DNA of 64,000 nt from Cunninghamia lanceolata (lineage: Eukaryota; Streptophyta; Pinopsida; Cupressales; Cupressaceae): positions 682,001-746,000 of the forward strand of contig BSBN01001198.1 of assembly GCA_027924645.1 (NCBI GenBank), given 5' to 3'. The position numbers and the translations under genes were made by a program. Shown piece by piece: positions 58,415 to 64,000 of the stretch. Positions within the stretch are counted from its first letter, which is position 1; the number at the start of each line of letters is the position of its first letter. Under the pieces are notes generated by a model. It saw only the letters and a program-made list of their open reading frames with translations, was not told where the DNA came from and did not search any database.

Positions 58415-60216
58415 TGGTAAATAGATTTGTCACTGTGATTATATCTTCAAGAATGACTCTTTTTTGCCTAAAGAACAAAGACAAACATGCCAATAGTTGG
58501 AGAGATCTCTATGGAGTAGTCGTCTTCCTCTGCGTTTGAGAGGGATAGTTCCCTCGTATGATCAAATTAGGGGTTTCTATGGTATTTTAACCATAAATAC
58601 CAAAAGGTACGGAAAAGGAGAAATTGATGGAAAAATACTTACAAAAACCCTAGTTGTAAACTTACAAATACTAATTCGAGTTTCAAAGATTTATTTAAAA
58701 CCAACAAAACATATCACAAAATTGGAAACTATGTTCCCAAATTTATATGATAGGTTTTCACAATAAAATATATGATAGCATGACAATAATAGAAGAACAA
58801 TACATGAACCTCATCATACAAAGATATGGGTTTGCATGAACAACATTTAAATCAAGATACTAGGAATATAACTACATTTTCATACACATATTGCATATTA
58901 TGTAAATGCTCCAATAAATTGTCAATAGTTCACACAACAACATGAAGAGATTACTAATTTAACATATGAAAACTTAGTAATCATAATACAAAAAAACACC
59001 TAAAACATAAGAATTAAATGCTTTCTCTATTATTTCCTTGAAGTTACACAACTTTAGAAACCTTTCTGTACAAAGCATGAAACTATAAAACCCTCTATTT
59101 TTCCCCAGATCTGCTAAAACAACAAAAAGGACTAGAACAATGGAACCCCCATTTACATTAATTGAAAGCATTGCATTTATATCCTCTCAGTCCATAATTG
59201 ATTTGTAACTACTTCCTAACTATTTCGTAACTACCTTTTTGAAATACAATAAAATAATAAATCTTCTTTTTGTTTATGTTTTACATAACTTTTCTTGAAA
59301 TAAGGTTTGTTTTCTAACTTTTAGTTACAATAAGTGACATAAGTCACTTTTGTATCTAGAAACTTGTAATTTTTGAGTTATGGGTTTCATTAAGATACCT
59401 CGCATCTCCGTATGCTGCATTTTGGAAGTCAAACCTCATTAGATCTTGACAACTCTTCTGAATACTTGTGTATCATTATAACAAATTTCTATCATTCCTA
59501 AAGCCATGATCTATGGGATTCCACAAAATTGGAATATAGCTAAATCATGTAATTCTCAAGTCCATGTACTTAAGGCAATAATTAGTATGAAAGTGTCAAG
59601 ACAATCTTGCTGAATTGAGAAGTAAAATTTTAAAGCATATTGACACTTGAGTAAACTTGAACAATTCTTGGTTCAATTCAATAAGGCCATCTTCAATGAC
59701 ACCATAAACTTGGTCTAAAGTTGCTTCTTTTGAGATCCTGGGATTACCATTCATATAACATTCTATTGTAGAATCAAGCTCACCACATTCTCTTTCAACC
59801 ATAAATGTTTTGGTATCATTGACTAGCCTTATGGTTAGGCACATGAGATGGAGAGGTTTTTATCTCTCATCAATTTGACACAAAATATTATCAATAATAA
59901 CTTCTCCCATTAAATGGATGGAAGTGAGAATAGTTGCACCAAAACCTCCTGAAACTTTAGACACATCTATGTACTCATCCCATTGAGGCACATACTTATG
60001 TTTGCACCATTCTGGTTATTTGGTGAAGGCTTCAAGTTGAACCTTCCACAATTTTTTTAGTATTTAAGCATGTCATGCCCTTACACTATACAAGCTTTCT
60101 CCGCTAACTCATTGACTGTATTGTATAGTCCAAGGAAGCATATTTTTATGTGCTCGAGCATGTGATCTAGTATATTTAAATCCCGCCTTTTAAATGCTTC
60201 ATTGAATAATATAATT
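58415..60216 (-). mobile_element. 5' LTR of the large element, cut at 60217
   Basis: It aligns with 51455-53404 along its whole length, with single-base and small indel differences. The minus end is TTTACCA and the TATA site is at 59175-59181. At 60216/60217 the match breaks off inside terpene synthase sequence, where another LTR-like sequence starts TGTTATCACCC. The rest of this LTR should resume beyond the window. Confidence 0.65.
59590..60216 (-). pseudogene. Terpene synthase fragment, second copy
   Basis: The minus strand reads LFNEAFKRRDLNILDHM, ICFLGLYN, then RLVNDTKTFMVERECGELDS, YMNGNPRISKEATLDQVYGV, IEDGLIELNQE and ILLLNSARL. This copy keeps the metal-site context LVNDTKTFMVERECGE better than the first copy, where the same place has a stop. 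The DDLYD motif would lie just past the break at 60217. It is intronless, like the first copy. Confidence 0.85.
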
Positions 60217-62800
60217 GTTATCACCCAGATTTGCACCCTTGCTGTAGTTGTAAAACCCTAGCAATCTGGAGATACAATGGGAATGATCTTGAAGTGTGGG
60301 ACCTTGCAAGTTGAGATTAGACCTCCAGAGAAGGCTGGTTCCTCTTTCTAAGCCTATTACTTAGAGCAGTGCAACTAAATCTAGTGCTAATATTTCGTAG
60401 GGGGAAAGGGTTAGAAGGAAACTGAAATGGAAAGGAGTGATACACCAGATTTAGTGAGTGATGGTAGTCTTGGTGTAGACACAACAATGATTTCAATGAT
60501 GAAGGAGATTCACATAGACCTATGACTGATTAAGGCTTCGGTATGAAGGTTAAACTTACAGAGGAGTTGTTTTACTCACAGAACAAGTAGTAACTTCAAT
60601 TAAAACACAGAAATCAAGACACAAGAGAGGCAAGAAATCATGCATATATTAATCATGAAGGCCAAAGACCATTACAATACAAAAATGTTCAATAGCAGAA
60701 GAAATCTGACTACAAAAATTTTGGCAGCATAACAACCCCCAATAAAACCATCCCCCTTTACAAAAGAGTTTTCATTCTTTTTATAGGTCGGACCCCTGCA
60801 CAGAAAAGCATGGAGTCGCTGCTCCATGGATTTGAGGTCATTAATGCTAGAACAAAGGTGCATGGGCAGAGGCGTGGTGAAGGGATAGGGACCATGCCGT
60901 TGCCAGGACCAAAACCATAGAAAACGACTGCCAGAAAGCAAGACAGGACAGGGCATTGAAGAAGAAACCTCCAAAGTCACCGCCCAACACACAGAGATTG
61001 GCCCTGTAAGACATAGAGCCCATGCATATTGATGAGAGAAGCCATACGCCATGAATGCACTTGCAAGAATCACCAACCGGAGCTACTAAGAAAAGAAAAG
61101 CCTCAATGCACGCCAAAAGACCGTTGAGATATCCTATCGGTCAAGCATGCAAAGCTAGATCCAAACTTGAAAGTGAAAATAATCACCTCAGAAGCCTGCG
61201 AAATGAAAGAGGAGGAAAAAACAAGCACTTTTGCCTTTTGCAGCATGTGGAAATTTGCTAAAATGGAGGAGATACGGGCGGTCAAAGTTACAGTCAACTA
61301 TGTGTATATATCACTTTGCATCTGTGCCTGTATATCGCTGTATCTCGCCATTGTATATACAATGGCAACTGTACTTATCTCTACTTGGTGCAACCACACC
61401 TTTTTCCTCTTTGCATATTGAAACTAACTTGCATATGCCCTGAAATTCCCTTTAAAAATACCTTTGCATGTGCAATGGCCCTTGTATATGCATTCACCAC
61501 TGCCACGTGGCACCACCTCATTCACCGCCGCACTGAAGCTGGGACCCATCACTGAAGAACTGCATCCTCCATCAGCCTTCAGAAAAACTTAAAAATGAGC
61601 TGCCGATGCATAATGTCTTGCCGAAATCCCATGCATCCGACCTTTGTATATGCTGTTGTATATGTAAACATACAAAAGAAAATATGCATACACTTGGAAC
61701 TCAAAAGATATCAGCCATATTTGAACTTTAGAACAGGTCCAGGTTGTATGTCTCCATTGTATCTTTGCCTTGTATATCGCATATACAATGCGTATATACA
61801 AGCTACAGACTTCAAAAGATTATAAAGAAAGTTGAAAATGCTATCGGGTCCGGGCCTTGTATGTAACTCCTTGTATATCAGCTTTGTATATGCAAATATA
61901 CAAAGTGAAATATACAAGCCACTGTTACAACTACCTTACTATATCGCACATGCATATCTCTTTGTACATTTGGTGAAACTCTTTTGTATATTCTGTCGAT
62001 GTACATTGCAAATGTACATCGGCCTTTGTATGTTTGACTTGCCTTCTTCTTTGCATATCGGCAATGTACATTCACTCCTGCGTGCGATCCATTTGTATAT
62101 CACAAATACAATGCGCATATACAAACAACTGTAGCTGATGCATATCATATTTGTATATCGGCCTTGCATGTTGGACTTGTATGTTGGCGATATACATTCC
62201 ACTGTACATTCTCACTTGTATGTGATCTTTTGCATGCATGTCGCCCTTGTATCTTTGCCCTCGCATGTGACCCTTTCACTGTAGCGAATGCATGTATGTC
62301 GGCCTTGTATCCTTTTTCATTGTATATACCCATTGTATGTGCAAACATACAAACCTGATATACATTCTATCCTGATATACAAGCACAGAATATTCTAGGA
62401 ATCTGCGACAGATTCCCCAAATGCACATACAAACCCGATGTGCATACAAAGATGCATACAATCATTTTTCACTTTCTTGAAGGCTGATGTACATTAACAC
62501 TTGTATGTCAACCTTGTATGTTTAACCCCTTGCATCTAGGCCTTTGCATAATGCGAATGTATGTTCCAAACATACATTGGTGAATGTATATGCGAATATA
62601 CATTCAAAAATGCATCTATCTTTTCCTTGTATGAAACTGAGAAACCCTGCGATGGGAAGCACTTGAGGACAAAAGGTTTCTGGGTTTTTGTCAAAGATTC
62701 TCCAGGCGGGATTTTGGAAAATTTGGCAAGGCAGAGCATGAGTAATTGAAGAATTTGAGATTTCTCTCCTTTCATTTAGGCTTTCTCTGATTGGATTTCT
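60217..62800 (-). mobile_element. Probable LTR inserted into the 5' LTR
   Basis: It starts TGTTATCACCC at the exact point where homology to the left LTR stops; the flank is ATAAT. Minus-strand coding relics at 63.3-64.0 kb point towards it, so it would be the 3' LTR of a minus-strand element running out of the window. Its right end is not defined. The interior contains the TGTATATG block. Confidence 0.4.
61280..62640. repeat. Dense block of TGTATATG/CATATACA words
   Basis: Words such as TTTGTATATG, CTTGTATATC, TTTGCATATC, TTGTACATT and CTTGTATGTT, with their complements (CATATACAA, ATACAAAG), recur about every 15-35 bp in both orientations. Many form small inverted pairs, for example TTGTATATCGCATATACAA near 61770. 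Spacer words GGCC, TCGGC and TGTCG often follow. The many short frames here are by-products. Confidence 0.75.
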
Positions 62801-63339
62801 TCGATAGAAGGAGGGAAACATGAATATTTTGGGGCTAGGCAAAATATGACAACAACTTTGGCAACCTCTCAGGGGTGTTTTCCTGCTAAACAAATGATCA
62901 GTGGCCTTATAGCAACCATTGGGCATGGAGTCAAAAAGAGACTGAAAATACCTTTGACAAACCTCTTGACCTTAGTACCTCAGCATGACAGTAATGAAGA
63001 ACACAGGAAGACCAAAGCCCAAACAAAATTGCTGAAAGCAACTCATCTAGCTGTGCTAGACAACACTTAGGGAAAACAAAAGGTATCTAAACTATTGTGC
63101 AACAACACTTATTGAAAGCAAGAAACCTAAAACTGAAATAAAACCTCCTCTAATCCTAAACTAACCAGTCAGAGGTGACCTTAAACAAAGCCATTAACTA
63201 GTTCTTGAAAGTAACTGCCCCTCCTCAACAATTTACAATATATCGCATGCTCATAAGCAACCTCAAGGAGGTGGACAATTGACAAAAGTATTACCAACTG
63301 TTGGAATGAGCTTTGGAGAAGGAAAACAAGTCCACCTAC

Positions 63340-64000
63340 CTCATGATTTTGATCATGCTTGCTGCTATTCTGAGGCATTTAAGCAGATTGGACATGCTAC
63401 TCCTCAGTTTCAATCCTCTCCTTAGGTACGAGCATGACTGATAACACCTTGTTAGGCTTGAATTGAGCTATATGTTTGATAGGACATCCATTTGAACTAA
63501 TGAACCTCACTCTGTCTTTGCTGGCTTCTTTCTCATGTATTGCCGATTCCTCATCTTGCTGATTGGAATGCCCCATTTGCAGTGTAAGATTTCCTTCCTC
63601 CAAAGATGTTGTTTCACCCTCTATCTCAACCTCAATCTAATGTGGAAGAGTTGGTTCACATGAATGTAATGAAGGAATGCCTGCCTCTTTGATCTGAATA
63701 GGCTGATTGCATGTTGCTAGCTCATATGATGGTAGCTTATCATTGATGTTAGAGCAAAAAACCTCAATGATCCTTGAAAACATGTTCTCATCTAACTCAT
63801 GGCTTTGCATTAAATCTAGATGAGCTTTGTCATTCTCATGAAACATCCTTTCCTCATGTTCATTTTCATCTTTCAGCTGCTTCAAGACTTGATTATCACA
63901 TTGATTATCTTTTGTCAGCAACTTATCAGATTGTTTAACCTTTCCCTGCTCATTCAACTCAATAAAAGAACGGAGTTCATTGAATACAAACATGAAATCA
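63340..64000 (-). CDS. Partial coding relic at the window edge
   Basis: A single minus frame enters from beyond 64000 and runs to a possible splice donor (CATGAG/GTAGGTGG) near 63341. It is hydrophilic with Lys/Glu/Gln-rich parts (QVLKQLKDENEHEERMFHEN, ELATCNQPIQIKEAG, FKPNKVLSVMLVPKERIETE). TAG at about 63637, TAG near 63397 and TAA near 63380 interrupt it. I do not recognise the family. It is oriented towards the LTR-like sequence at 60217, so it may be an internal ORF of that element. Confidence 0.4.

Noticed and set aside
61055..62348. Many overlapping short frames on both strands
   Set aside because: They arise from the TGTATATG word field and show no conserved domain or codon pattern.

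Overview
The window looks like gene-poor nuclear DNA of a gymnosperm, probably a conifer. The reasons are decayed LTR retrotransposons nested in one another, a plant L1-type LINE (DUF4283 ORF1; endonuclease, reverse transcriptase and RNase H in ORF2), shards of pentatricopeptide repeat (PPR) genes, and intronless fragments of a gymnosperm-type (TPS-d-like) terpene synthase. I see no intact host gene. Almost every coding stretch is a relic with in-frame stops, mostly TAG, which fits decay of CAG and CTGG under CHG methylation. All domain calls are by eye; no searches were run.

Layout, left half. 1-260: degenerate telomere-like repeat. 420-1697 (+): transposase-like relic with one intron. 1964-4157: six copies of a ~358-bp tandem repeat. 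5263-8026 (-): an unrecognised seven-exon gene relic with every splice site intact, preceded by CpG-rich palindromes at 8190-8282. These may be parts of one large DNA transposon with convergent genes. 8715-8996: Copia LTR with primer-binding site. 9307-10519: a small ORF inside an insertion flanked by a 16-bp target-site duplication (TSD). 10536-12239 (-): an ORF1-only LINE derivative with its own TSD. 13745-15912 (-): a copy of a dispersed family called B here. 16-22 kb: no recognisable gene. 22.1-27.9 kb (+): a near-complete LINE. 28-31.8 kb: non-coding and repetitive. 31.8-34.3 kb (+): the best copy of family B.

Right half. 34.3-45.5 kb (-) is a Ty3/gypsy element broken by insertions. One of these (38875-43551, TSD GAATA) splits the reverse transcriptase and itself carries a solo LTR (39011-40251, TSD TTACC) and a non-coding Copia-like element (41034-43392). 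A foldback palindrome lies at about 35783-36003. 45.8-51.4 kb holds a third B fragment, a 21-bp heptad-coding repeat and gypsy scraps. From 51455 to past 60216 (-) lies a large LTR element whose LTRs appear to carry a terpene synthase fragment; in the left copy this is fused to a PPR fragment. A solo LTR (54825-55534) sits inside. The right LTR is interrupted at 60217 by another LTR-like sequence, which contains a striking TGTATATG-rich block at 61280-62640 and continues past the window edge.

Together the genes show a history of copy-and-paste: LINE-type TSDs around non-autonomous ORFs, host sequence carried inside an LTR, and at least three levels of nesting.
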